In this document: one piece after another, positions 51,617 to 61,242 of the stretch
Layout: every line of letters begins with the position of its first letter
How positions within the stretch are numbered: position 1 is the stretch's first letter
Notes under the pieces: model-generated
What the model was told of the DNA's origin: nothing
Databases searched by the model: none
What the model saw: the letters and a program-made list of their open reading frames with translations, nothing else
DNA from: Metaphire vulgaris
Taxonomy: Eukaryota; Annelida; Clitellata; Crassiclitellata; Megascolecidae
Length of the DNA stretch: 64,000 nucleotides
Direction of reading: 5' to 3'
NCBI GenBank assembly: GCA_018105865.1
Contig: CM030835.1
Coordinates: 22,366,934 to 22,430,933, forward strand
Translations under genes and position numbers: made by a program

Positions 51617-53830
51617 ATGACGTCAGCCTACAGAGAATGGTTAAAGCTGGGTAAGGAGATTGGACTAAAAGGAGACTCTCTGCACACATTTGTAAGAACT
51701 TCTATGGAGAAAGAGGAAGAGAAAGAGAGATTCGAAGAAGAAAGGAAAGTGAGGAGTATTACAGAGGAGAGAGAGCGAAGACAGTATGAACTCAAGAAAG
51801 CCGAACTACTATTAAAGTTGGAACAGCTTGATAAACAAATTGCTGCCAGGAAGACGGGTAAACGTACAGTTGATGACAAAGACAAGCAGGTGCCAGCAGA
51901 AAATTCTGAGGAGAAGATGAAGGAGGTGGTTGTGAAACAAGCCGACCATGAATTGAAGTTTCAACGTGGAAACTGGGAAATTCAACAAGACAAAGAGACG
52001 GTTGAAACGTCAGACAGAAAGCAGAATAGACCTACACGTCTACACAATGAAGAGCGTCGGAATAGCGGAAACAAGATGCCTGACACAGTAGGAAGAGGGG
52101 GAGATTTTGTCCAGATGACAGCTAAAGTGAATGCAGGCCGAGGTCAACCTTGTGACCCACAGGAGGAAAATGCGATTCTTCAACTGATAGCAGATGGGGG
52201 TAATTATTCGACCCCATTTGAAATTTCTACCCCGAGGCTTAATGGTACAGCCGATGGAATACACGATTATTGTATGTTAGAAGACGGGGCAATCTTCAGA
52301 GAAGATCCGATTTCGCCAAGAAGGAATGCGGGAAAGCGAGGGGTCTGCCATTTCAACGATAGCTCTACGGGAGGATGTGCAACAGATACTTTGGGATGGC
52401 AACTTACAGGTCAGGATGAAGACGAAAGAGAAGGGGTGAAGAAGAGACCACCTGCTGCGGAAGTAATTATAAACCATTCGTTGTCAGAGAACGGTGCTCA
52501 TGAAAGGATGACACTAATTGCTCGGATGGAGGAAGAAGAAGAAGAAGAAGATGAAGAAAAAGATGAAGAAGAAGATAAAGGAGAAGATGAAGGAGAAGAT
52601 GAAGAAGAAGAAGAAGAAGAAGAAGAAGAAGAAGAAGAAGAGGGAAAAGGAAAGGAAGAAGAAGATGATGATGAAGAAGAAGAAGAAGAAGAAGAAGAGG
52701 AGGAAGAAGAAGAAGAAGAAGGCAAGGAAAAAGAAGAAGAGGAAGCAGAGGAGAAGGAAGAAGAAGAAGGAGAAGAGGAAGCAGAGGAAGAGGGAGAAGA
52801 AGAGGAGATCAATTCGACTAACGACGAGATCAACGAATCTATCGCAACTGCCGAAGTTAACGACGGGAGACTGAAATCTATTGTCATGTGTCTGACATTT
52901 ATGAGGAAATTTGGAGATTTGAACTTTTGTCAGGGGAGACACGGTTCAGCGGCGACGGTTTGTAAAGGACTCCAATTATTAGCTTTGCCTACATCGGATG
53001 TCACGCTTGAAAGGAGAGGAGTGCAGGAAAATGAGAAATGCAGAAAGACAGCAGTTAAAATGTCAGCGAGCGATAGGAATGCAGAGATTAAGGACGGGAC
53101 AGGAAATCTGAAAGGAGAGGAGAGACAGGTGTTTCGGCGAATTGAAATTCCTTCAGGCGAGGAGGAAAATGACATATTGGTAGAGTGCTTTAATTGGGAG
53201 ACGAGAAAAGTAATGGAGTCTTCGACCATTAGCAATCTTCTATATTCGACGACAAATGATCTGCTGCAAGCGCTTCTAAGAGACTTTGGTAAAAGTTTCG
53301 AATGCTTTGTTATCGAGGAAAGAAATGAACTCAGATTACGAAATTGGATTGGTCATATGGAGTTGTATTTAAAAGTTTCTGCCATGAAGAGCTCAATCAG
53401 ACTTAAAGAAAGTGTATTACTATCTAATTATGCTGGTAGTACCGTCAAGTCGAACGGGAAGAAACAAAAGAATTGGGAGAATGAAAACAATGCAGCTAAT
53501 ATCGTGTGTACAGCACTTGGGATTCAATTTGATCTCATGGAAAGAAGAAGAATAAATTACGAAGCAAAGGAGATGACAGAATCAACGGTCATTCGGATTG
53601 CACTTGGGAGAGCAGTCGGAAACGAATACGAAAGCTCAGAAGTTGATGAAGATTGTGAAAACCTGCGGAATCTAATATTCGAGCGTGAAGTTAATGGAAA
53701 TTACGTGCTAGTCTCGTATTGTAGAAGGGACGCTTTGGACGATGTTAAGAGTTTCTATGGACGAATGAAGCACGCTAACTTGTCTGGAGATGACGGAGGG
53801 AAGCTGAATCTATGGTGGGAGGTGAAGTAG
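51617..53830 (+). CDS. Gag-like / unknown protein of the pol-less LTR element
   Basis: A 737-codon frame from ATG 51617, the first ATG after the stem-loop array. Residues 1-90 (REWLKLGKEIGLKG, then a charged coiled-coil rich in E, R, K) resemble the N-terminus of Ty3/Gypsy Gag proteins. Residues about 305-395 are an almost unbroken Glu/Asp/Lys tract encoded by GAA/GAG repeats. The remainder (GRHGSAATV, LLQALLRDFGKSFECF, YGRMKHANLSG) matches no domain I know: no CCHC knuckle, no protease DSG/DTG motif and no RT motif. It ends at UAG 53828-53830; the same frame stays open beyond it to 54784. It probably has a particle-related role, but that is inferred only from position and N-terminus. Confidence 0.7.
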   Translation: MTSAYREWLKLGKEIGLKGDSLHTFVRTSMEKEEEKERFEEERKVRSITEERERRQYELKKAELLLKLEQLDKQIAARKTGKRTVDDKDKQVPAENSEEKMKEVVVKQADHELKFQRGNWEIQQDKETVETSDRKQNRPTRLHNEERRNSGNKMPDTVGRGGDFVQMTAKVNAGRGQPCDPQEENAILQLIADGGNYSTPFEISTPRLNGTADGIHDYCMLEDGAIFREDPISPRRNAGKRGVCHFNDSSTGGCATDTLGWQLTGQDEDEREGVKKRPPAAEVIINHSLSENGAHERMTLIARMEEEEEEEDEEKDEEEDKGEDEGEDEEEEEEEEEEEEEEGKGKEEEDDDEEEEEEEEEEEEEEEEGKEKEEEEAEEKEEEEGEEEAEEEGEEEEINSTNDEINESIATAEVNDGRLKSIVMCLTFMRKFGDLNFCQGRHGSAATVCKGLQLLALPTSDVTLERRGVQENEKCRKTAVKMSASDRNAEIKDGTGNLKGEERQVFRRIEIPSGEEENDILVECFNWETRKVMESSTISNLLYSTTNDLLQALLRDFGKSFECFVIEERNELRLRNWIGHMELYLKVSAMKSSIRLKESVLLSNYAGSTVKSNGKKQKNWENENNAANIVCTALGIQFDLMERRRINYEAKEMTESTVIRIALGRAVGNEYESSEVDEDCENLRNLIFEREVNGNYVLVSYCRRDALDDVKSFYGRMKHANLSGDDGGKLNLWWEVK
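52530..52810 (+). repeat. GAA/GAG low-complexity tract (acidic repeat)
   Basis: A purine-only trinucleotide tract giving the acidic domain of the frame at 51617. It leaves the overlapping plus- and minus-strand frames open as well (Lys-, Ser- and Phe-rich), which are not genes. Confidence 0.9.
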
Positions 53831-54784
53831 AATTGGAGTAATGACGGTAATGGAGGTTCTGGATGCGAGAATGTTTGTTCTCGAAAAGCTTTGCGTGGAT
53901 TTGGCGAGCTTGCTGAATGGAAAAATCCAATCAGAGGAAATCAAGAGAAGCTGGCTTTTGGATTCGTTCAGTTAAAGATCCTAGATGCAACTCAGTGCAG
54001 TGTCAAAGAGAAAAATGACGAAGATATATCAGGTTGTCTCGTGGTTGTCAAATGTAGGCCTACGGTGCAAAAGACTAATTATGGAATTTTCAGGCCGCAG
54101 ATGTATTCAAAAAGAAACAATGAAGAGGCTAAAGAAAAGAGATCAGAAGTGTTTGCGAAAGACAATACGGATAAATCGAAGAAAAGTAAGTTACTGAAGT
54201 CTTTCAAGAAACGGAGGATCAAATTTGTATCAATGGAATTATTAGATAGAAAAGTCGTCTGTCTGAGGCGCTGCTTAAAGCAAAGATCTTCGAGAAAAGT
54301 TAAGATACAGAGGTACATGAATTGGAAGAAGATTTTATTCGAATGTGAAATTGCTAAGAGAAGAGAGAAGTCACTTTCAACTCGCAGGAGTTATGGAGAT
54401 CAAAGAGAAATACGAGGAAACGATGATCTATCATGTGTAACCGAGGAAAGTTCTTCTACTAAGGATTTCAGAGATCCGGGAGTTATTCATTTGCTGCGGG
54501 ATGACGGAACAGATCTGGGACTTGTGTTCTTACAAACGGATTCCACATTGAGAGCAGTGGAGATAATTGAGAAGTTAAATATCAGACTGGTTGGGGCTCA
54601 CAAACCATTTATTAATCAGATAGGATCTGTTGATGATTTAAAGACAGCAGCTGTGGCGGGAGTCCACATTTATTTCGGTATGATGAATGAGACAGATTAT
54701 CGCTGGTGGTTGGTAATAGTTTGTTTAATATTGAGAAGACAAACTCCGAATTCTTTAAGAGTCTACACTGGAATACGAAATTGA
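53831..54784 (+). CDS. In-frame continuation after a single UAG, unknown protein
   Basis: The reading frame of the preceding gene continues without another stop for about 317 codons to 54784. No ATG occurs near its beginning (the first is near 54103), so separate initiation is unlikely; it would need UAG read-through, or the UAG is a mutation. Visible features are a strongly basic region (KKSKLLKSFKKRRIKF, CLRRCLKQRSSRKVK) and a C-terminal IHLLRDDGTDLGLVF and YRWWLVIVCLIL. I recognise no domain. The bases after UAG (AATTGG) do not match known strong read-through contexts. Confidence 0.55.
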   Translation, partial: NWSNDGNGGSGCENVCSRKALRGFGELAEWKNPIRGNQEKLAFGFVQLKILDATQCSVKEKNDEDISGCLVVVKCRPTVQKTNYGIFRPQMYSKRNNEEAKEKRSEVFAKDNTDKSKKSKLLKSFKKRRIKFVSMELLDRKVVCLRRCLKQRSSRKVKIQRYMNWKKILFECEIAKRREKSLSTRRSYGDQREIRGNDDLSCVTEESSSTKDFRDPGVIHLLRDDGTDLGLVFLQTDSTLRAVEIIEKLNIRLVGAHKPFINQIGSVDDLKTAAVAGVHIYFGMMNETDYRWWLVIVCLILRRQTPNSLRVYTGIRN

Positions 54785-55959
54785 AAGCCAGACGATGGAA
54801 AGCCAACAGGTATGCTTCAGCTGTATGTGAAAACGAGTCAAAGAAATTTTAAAGTGACGAGACTTTAGACTTTATCCGGATACAGATTTAATTAATGGAA
54901 GAGAAGTTTTTTTTTGTTATGGGGAAAAGACTAGGATAGAGAGAGACTGACTGAGCAGACTTAAGATAGATTAAGGCATGTATATTAGTTTTATACTAAC
55001 ATTTTAGTAATTATTTTAAGAAAATCTAAGTTTCATAGCAAGTGATATAATTTGCGGATACCAGAATGTGAGAGGGATTAAGTAATTAAAAGTTGCAGTT
55101 AGAGCCGTAATATTGAAATTCTGATATGAATCTGATTATATTAGTTAAAGAGGATGACCATATTGGGTTTTTAATGTTTTGATAATTGCATGAATTCTCA
55201 AGCCTATTTAGTGGACATGTAGTTATATCCTGCAGTGGGTTTTATCATGCGAAACTTCAGTGACTCTAGAAAGCAGTCTAGAATGTAAAGAAGCTAAGTT
55301 TATTTATAGGCAGCCATTATTATCGTTAATTCATTGTGAATTCATTCAGTAGCAATTATTAGTTCGAAATAAGATTATGGGATTTGTAGGAAAACCACGA
55401 TGCGATGGCGTATTACGTTAAGTTGCATTGTTAGAATTAAAATGATGACTGATGAGTCATGACCCTTGGAGGATATTGCATGTTATATTCCATGTGTAAT
55501 GTAAGAGTAATGAGGTGGGCTCTAGCACTTAGTAACTTAGTTTTGTAATTTTATATTAAGTATATTAAGGGAGAAGATAATAAGATATTAGAATGTTTAA
55601 GCCGCCTTTGGTAGATTCATAAACAAGCAAGATAATGAGTGTGACCATTTGAGAGTTGAAATAGTAGTCATAGCCTACATTTGCATAACAGAGTTTATTC
55701 ATCTAGAAGTAGCATATTTGTGTTATGTAAAGATTAAAGTGGAATTGCTGAAGAGATAAAGTAAGGTCGCATTTAGTTTTGTTCTGTTTGAATACTTGCA
55801 TGTTTATTCTATGTTTAATGCGACGTTAAGCACACGTAATCATTAGTAGCTGTGAAAAAAAAACTTTTATTAACCAGAAGTTTGATGGAAATGGTAGTAA
55901 TTTGCATGTCAGACGATTTTTAACATAATGAGAATAATAATCGTCATAAATGACTTTTT
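54785..55959 (+). other. 3' untranslated region of the pol-less LTR element
   Basis: About 1.2 kb of AT-rich sequence without an open frame. No pol remnant was recognised in any frame. Confidence 0.6.
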
Positions 55960-55968
55960 AAAAGGGGG
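55960..55968 (+). promoter_or_regulatory. Polypurine tract
   Basis: AAAAGGGGG lies 4 nt before the 3' LTR. Confidence 0.8.
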
Positions 55969-55972
55969 CATA

Positions 55973-56915
55973 TGTGAGGGTCTCATCAATATGTTCAAAA
56001 TCGTTTGTGTTAAGAAAAGAGTTTATATTTTAATTGAGGCTGGTCGAGGCTGGTCGCAATAGGATAGTAGAGAAGAGGGAGGGGCTAGAGGAGTTTCCTT
56101 CACCCAATGAGAAGGAACCAATACGTGGAGTGGCAGGCGAAGGAGATATTCGTCTTTCTATATCTCAGCCTGAAAGGCGAAAAACGGGGTTCTTGCAATT
56201 ACAACTGAGAACGGGGAGTACTCGTTGAAGAGGACAAAATGAGAAAGTTCATCATAACTCTCATCAATGATTATAATGAAGATTATTCGGACTGATTAAT
56301 AGTTTCGCGTCGTCGGCGGAGGATTGCGTCCAAATAGTGGATATTCGAATCAAGGAACTACACGAACTCGCGGTGTCGTCAGAGTCGAATGACAATCAAT
56401 CGTCATTTAGCTACCTGTGGGGTAGAGGACAAATAATAATGGAGAGGAAATCTTCATAACCATTTCAAAAGACGTCTACGGCTAATCCATTAGCCATCCG
56501 ATATAGTGACGGGAGATTCATCTCGGAACGTGGACTGCTGACGATCTGCATGTCGAAGGCGAAGGACGATCGGTCACGATCCATAAGTAAAGAATTCGCT
56601 GTGGAGCAATCTTCATCATCAGCATCAAGAAAGTGGGAGGGAAGTGACTGAACTTGTTTATAATTAGATGACCAGCCTCTAAGTAGGGAAAAGATATATT
56701 GTCATGTTCGTGTCATATACGAGATTTTTATGCTTTTTATTATTATGTTAATGGAGAGACAGATTGATGAAGAATAATTCTAGAAAATACCCTGTGTGTG
56801 TTCCTCTCATATTTCGTGGAAGATAATACTCTTATTCGCTGTAATATAGCCAATCAATGCATCGACGATTAGAAGTCATGGATAGGATAAGTTAATCTGT
56901 CCTTAATCCTTGACA
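55973..56915 (+). repeat. 3' LTR, 943 bp
   Basis: Near-identical copy of 50065-51009, followed by ATACG (56916-56920). Confidence 0.95.
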
Positions 56916-56920
56916 ATACG

Positions 56921-57183
56921 TGTATCAACATAATTGCTGTGACAATTTTTGAACAAAAAATAATGCTAACGGCACTTTCACGTAAGTGGTACAACAGTTT
57001 AACAGCCAATATCAATTATTGATCAGATCTGACAACAAAAATATATGAAAATTATTGATTGCCATCTACAGCCTCAACTGATTTACTGGTATAGATGTTA
57101 TAAAAAATACAAGCCAAAAACAACAATGAAATCTCTTAAATCTCTTTAACAGATATTAAGTTTGCTTACTAATTGGTTACAGC
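56921..57183. other. No gene recognised
   Basis: Short AT-rich spacer between two elements. Confidence 0.5.
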
Positions 57184-57457
57184 CATGGGCACCCGCAGAA
57201 TTTTTGCCAGGAGGAGCAAAACACAATGATTACGGTTATGTAACATAAATTTTTCTAGGAGGGGCAAAAACATTTTAACACTATGGTCACGGTTATTATT
57301 TTATCAAGGTTTTCAAATGTTTGCCAAAAAACAATGAAAACTAGTCAAATTGAAAGTCCAAAAGAACAACTAATTTTAATAAAATGACCAGTTCTAAACA
57401 ATTTCTTCACTATATCATAATTTAAATATGTGACATTCTTTTAACAGAAGCTGTAGG

Positions 57458-57669
57458 TCAGTTATCAGATTCGACACTCTTGTCAGATTCCTGGTCTGCG
57501 GGAATTTGTTCAAAACGTCCTTTACCAGATGACTGCTTTGCTACAGCAGTCAGAAAACGACATTTCCGACCACCATCTCTGTCCCATGCCTGTCTCAGCC
57601 AGACCTTAATTTTATCTTCAGTCAGCCTGTTGACGGTATCTCTCGTCGGTTTGTTAATTTGCACAGCAT
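57458..57669 (-). pseudogene. DUF4806-type gene, last exon
   Basis: Translated from an acceptor TTCGCAG: DAVQINKPTRDTVNRL, then KVWLRQAWDRDGGRK, matching the last exon at 44924 (DATRRNPLT... LKIWLRGAPDRNGG). The intron position and phase are the same in both copies. Confidence 0.7.
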
Positions 57670-58364
57670 CTGCGAATTTGACAACAGCATTGAGACATCA
57701 ATTATTGTTGATTTGAAAAACAAATGAATTGTGTTTTTCAAGCATATGTCATGTAATGTTTACCTTAAACTTGCATTCTAGATGATTTGTCACTATGGCA
57801 AAACATGCTAAACTGCTCTGTGAGTCACACTAAGGTGTGTGCATTAGCTCATACCAGCCATAGCTGCTATTGACTGGTATCTCAAGCAAGTTTATCAATG
57901 TATTTACAAGTAACTAGAAGCCTGCACTATTGCAGCAACACCATACCATGGTCTCGACAGTGACTGAAGAAGCTGCACAATACAAGCAATTAATTACAAC
58001 AGAAGACATAACAACAATATTGGCACTGGTCAATTTAATATGAAGCCTGACATCAGCATATATTTGGGTGAGCAGTAATAATAAATGCTTTAATCTTTAT
58101 GAATTTGGTGTATTTGGACTTTAGCTTGCTGCTCTGGAATCAATATGGTGCATAGTCTGTTACCGGTAGTTTAACCAACTTCCTACACATAACTGCAAAT
58201 CACTCTGTGTTGCTTTAAGCCTATTACAGAGTCGATAAATAGAGTTTGTCTGTATACAAACACACACAACCACTGTTATCTGAAATCTGCAAAGAAAATA
58301 AAGGATGCATATACCACATATAGAAGGTGACAATCCCAGTGCTTGGAAGCTGTGCTTTCCCCGG

Positions 58365-58476
58365 TTTCCAGTCCAGTTGAATTGGCGGGACAATTCATTC
58401 GTCATGATCGCCTTCATCATACCATTGACTGTATCAGTGATTGTTGTCGCTCCAAACGTTGACAAGTATCTTGCCT
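58365..58476 (-). pseudogene. DUF4806-type gene, penultimate exon
   Basis: Minus-strand VNGMMKAIMTNELSRQFNWTG and HSFQAL match exon 3 of the plus-strand copy (TMNKVLHPDFAGHFVWVGR, AFKQLEL). A TTTAG acceptor precedes it. Confidence 0.65.
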
Positions 58477-58880
58477 AAACAGTTTCAGGTAAACCTTTAT
58501 ATAGTACATCTCATTTTACTAGGTCATGTACACACACATCCTATACATGATAGCACTGGTTAAAGTAAAAATTGTGGGCCCTACTGGCATGTTCAATGTT
58601 CCTGGCGGAGTATATCTTGATGTTATTTGACACATAAGCCGAATTTTGCATATTTAAATGGCTCAAATAGGGTAACAGGAGGCCCATTCAGAGATAAACA
58701 TCTGAATATTTATTCAGAAATAAACATCTGAGATGTTATGTGGGAGCACACTCAACCTGGATCTGACTGAACCAGTTAATAAAATTCACACCATCTAACC
58801 AAGCTTCGTCCTGCTCGCTCATTCTGCTTGACAAAAGATGCTGCATCCTTCAAATCTTTGACTGTATCGGCTGGCAGTTT

Positions 58881-60265
58881 CAGAGATGGACATGGGTTGG
58901 GTTAACCCATGGGTTGGGTTGGGTTGGGTTGGGTTGGATTGGGTTGGGTCATAAATTTAGGCAGTTGTGGTGGGTTGGATTGGGTTGGGTTGCAAAACGC
59001 TGATTTGCACGTGGCACAGTGCACACACCATATACTGTATTGGTTATAAAAAATGGTTATCGTTTTCCGCATTTTCATGTAACAAATTGCCGCCAAACTG
59101 TCGCTGGCAATACTGGCTTGTGGCGGCTATTAGTTAATAAGCGATTGGCGGGGGTTATATTCAGGACTGTCTTGAGCCCCTGGTTCTATTGATCCAAACA
59201 CAGTTGTTCCTATATAATAAAGCATTAAAGGCATAAGTCTATCTCATTTGATGCATAAAACCCCCCTCGCCGTTGTGGCCGTTGCTTTCTCGATATTGTG
59301 CAGCGTCATATGCCTATAGGTAAATGTTGATCCGCAGCCACGAGATATTTGCATAAGACCGGTGGAAGTAAATAATTCAAGGCATTGGAATCGAGAGTCG
59401 AAATTGATGAAAGAAGGTTATTATATAGTAACTTTCTTTGAACCATCCACCGTAAATCCTTCTTAATCCCCTTATTGACTCCAATAACATTTATGAGCTA
59501 CTGCGTGGGAGTGCGTGCGAACTTGCTAAGCAAATGCTATAATGGCTCTATGGTTCCTTATTCGTTAGTCTTTCAACATTTGAAGCTGAATTTTAGATAA
59601 TATAAGTACAAATTAGAATTCGGACGTCTACCTTCCTCTGCACGCCAATGATAATTATAATGGCGGAAAACATAGGCCCTACAGCAGCGGTTCTCAACCT
59701 GTGGGTCGGGACCCCCATGGGGGTCGAATGACGATTTGCCAGGGGTCGCCCGAGACCATCAGAAATATGGGGTTGTCTATTTTCTTGTTATTGTGCAAAA
59801 TTTCCTCAGTGGTAGTTACGACGTAGGCCTACTAGTTGCTTTACTATAATTGTCATTTGAGGATAGACATGGAGACAATTAAATAATAACGATTTCGAAC
59901 ATTTTGATTGTCGTAGCATTATTTTTAGCAGTTTACATTGTGAACGAAAATAATTTTACCGTTGGGAGGGTCGCTACATCATGGGGATTGAATTAAAAGG
60001 GTCGCGGCACTATAAAGGTTGAGAACCGCTGCCCTACAGCGACATATGAGAGGAAATTTTTAAAAATGATTTGTATGCAGTAATTTACAAATTGTTGCTT
60101 AGCAATAAATTTGCTGAGTATGTTTACTTGAAGCTTGGTTGGGTTGGGTTGGGTTGGGTTGGGTGAATACTTGCAATTGCCGGCATGGGTTGGGTTGGGT
60201 TGGGTTGGAGATTTGATGGGTCGGGTTGGGTTGGGTTCTAAAAAATGGACCCATGTCCATCTCTG
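58881..60265. mobile_element. hAT element with TTGGG repeats at both ends
   Basis: Perfect 8-bp duplication GGCAGTTT (58873-58880 and 60266-60273) and perfect 16-bp inverted ends CAGAGATGGACATGGG. Subterminal (GGGTT)n arrays sit inside both ends (58893-58950 and about 60135-60237), a likely transposase-binding array. No transposase is present. Confidence 0.9.
59685..60031. mobile_element. hAT-Charlie-like MITE, 347 bp, nested
   Basis: Perfect 16-bp inverted ends CAGCGGTTCTCAACCT / AGGTTGAGAACCGCTG and perfect duplication CCCTACAG (59677-59684 and 60032-60039). The end sequence is characteristic of Charlie-type hAT MITEs. Confidence 0.92.
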
Positions 60266-60494
60266 GGCAGTTTCATTCCTTCAGACATAGTGGAAACATC
60301 TAAGCTGCTGCCTCTTGTTCCACCTCTGTTGACAAGTGTAGTGATGCCCCGCAACAATATCTCAATTTTGGAATCAATTCAATTTAATTTTGCCAAAATC
60401 ATGCGGTACTCTTCAGAGGTAACAAATGCTGGAACAACTCATATCCACAACAGTACTGGACAGCATGTTGATATATAAGAAAAAAGAGTAAAAT

Positions 60495-60672
60495 GCTTTT
60501 AAAATTACCGTCATACAACAGAAAGAAACAGAATTCAGTGGCCTTCCATCTGTCAATTTTGTAAAGACTTCTTGGATGATGACAAAATTCACTCGGTATG
60601 TATTGTCCTAACAGTAACATATACTTTGATAAATCAGTAACAATGTTTTCTGGTAATATTGGTTTTATTTTA
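60495..60672 (-). pseudogene. TNP2-like transposase fragment
   Basis: Minus-strand IPSEFCHHPRSLYKIDRWKATEFCFFLLYDG matches FTPQEFARRPRS...DRWKATEFRQFLLY of the gene at 40393-42531. It starts directly inside the right inverted end and lacks everything upstream. Confidence 0.75.
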
Positions 60673-60720
60673 CAGGGGGCAAGTGCCCCATCTTGCCCCT
60701 ATGTGCAGGCGCCCATGATA

Positions 60721-60839
60721 TCCAATAAAGATAGACCTTAACGTTTTAGCTTGCTGCTGATCCAGCAAGCAATGGGTTCTAATCGCCAGTTTCCGTCCAC
60801 CCTCCGCAATTATAATATTATTATAGATCACGTACTATG

Positions 60840-60890
<51 letters not shown>

Positions 60891-61242
60891 ATCGCCCCAT
60901 CACACGCCAACGCGACAGCGCAGAGCAATGTTGTAAGAGCCATGTCAAGTTTCAAAGGGAAGCCTTAAATTACAAAGTTCACCACTCGCACATTAAATGC
61001 AGGCAACTGAACTACGAGATTTGTTTTTTAAAATTAACTTTTTACAAGAATTAATTCAACAACTCACTTCACAACGTTTAACGAGAGCGGCAGAGCGGCC
61101 ATATATCAGTCCCGCAGTAACATTTATTTGAATTACAAAAACTTCCAAAACCTATGATTAAGTGTTATTCACAACAAGGAAGAACTCATTTAATTTATAT
61201 AACCTTATATTATAATTAACTCTAACTTTAAGAAAATATTTT
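60721..61242. other. No gene; (TA)n at 60841-60889
   Basis: A TA tract of about 24 units and otherwise unremarkable sequence. Confidence 0.6.

Larger units (their letters stand above)
50065..56915 (+). mobile_element. LTR retrotransposon lacking recognisable pol, with structured leader
   Basis: A complete 6,851-bp element: LTRs of 945 and 943 bp beginning TGTGAGGG and ending CTTGACA, primer site 2 nt after the 5' LTR, polypurine tract before the 3' LTR and a 5-bp duplication. The only LTR difference I see is a two-base change in an A run, so it transposed very recently. The interior has a stem-loop array, one long reading region split by a single UAG and a 1.2-kb 3' untranslated segment. I find no reverse transcriptase, RNase H or integrase motif. 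It therefore resembles a large retrotransposon derivative moved by proteins from another element. Confidence 0.9.
58750..60470 (-). pseudogene. DUF4806-type gene, central exon split by a hAT insertion
   Basis: Minus-strand reading gives a short heptad-like stretch (IEILLRGITTLV), then MKLPADTVKDLKDAASF, the LP-x-K/T block expected in DUF4806 proteins. The block is interrupted at GGCAGTTT by the element at 58881-60265 and reads through when that insertion is removed. This is the exon that seems missing from the plus-strand copy. Confidence 0.55.
57184..60717 (-). mobile_element. Decayed TNP2 + DUF4806 element with inverted ends
   Basis: CATGGGCACCCGCA (57184-57197) and TGCAGGCGCCCATG (60704-60717) are inverted ends matching at 12 of 14 bases. 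Both continue inward with TTGCC/GGCAA-type motifs. Between them, on the minus strand, lie the tail of a TNP2-like transposase and then the exons of a DUF4806-type gene, the same order as at 40.4-45.4 kb. Flanking duplications were not found. A 1.4-kb hAT element is nested inside. Confidence 0.5.

Noticed and set aside
52498..52942. Overlapping Ser-, Phe- and Lys-rich frames on both strands
   Set aside because: Shadows of the GAA/GAG tract that encodes the acidic domain of the main frame.
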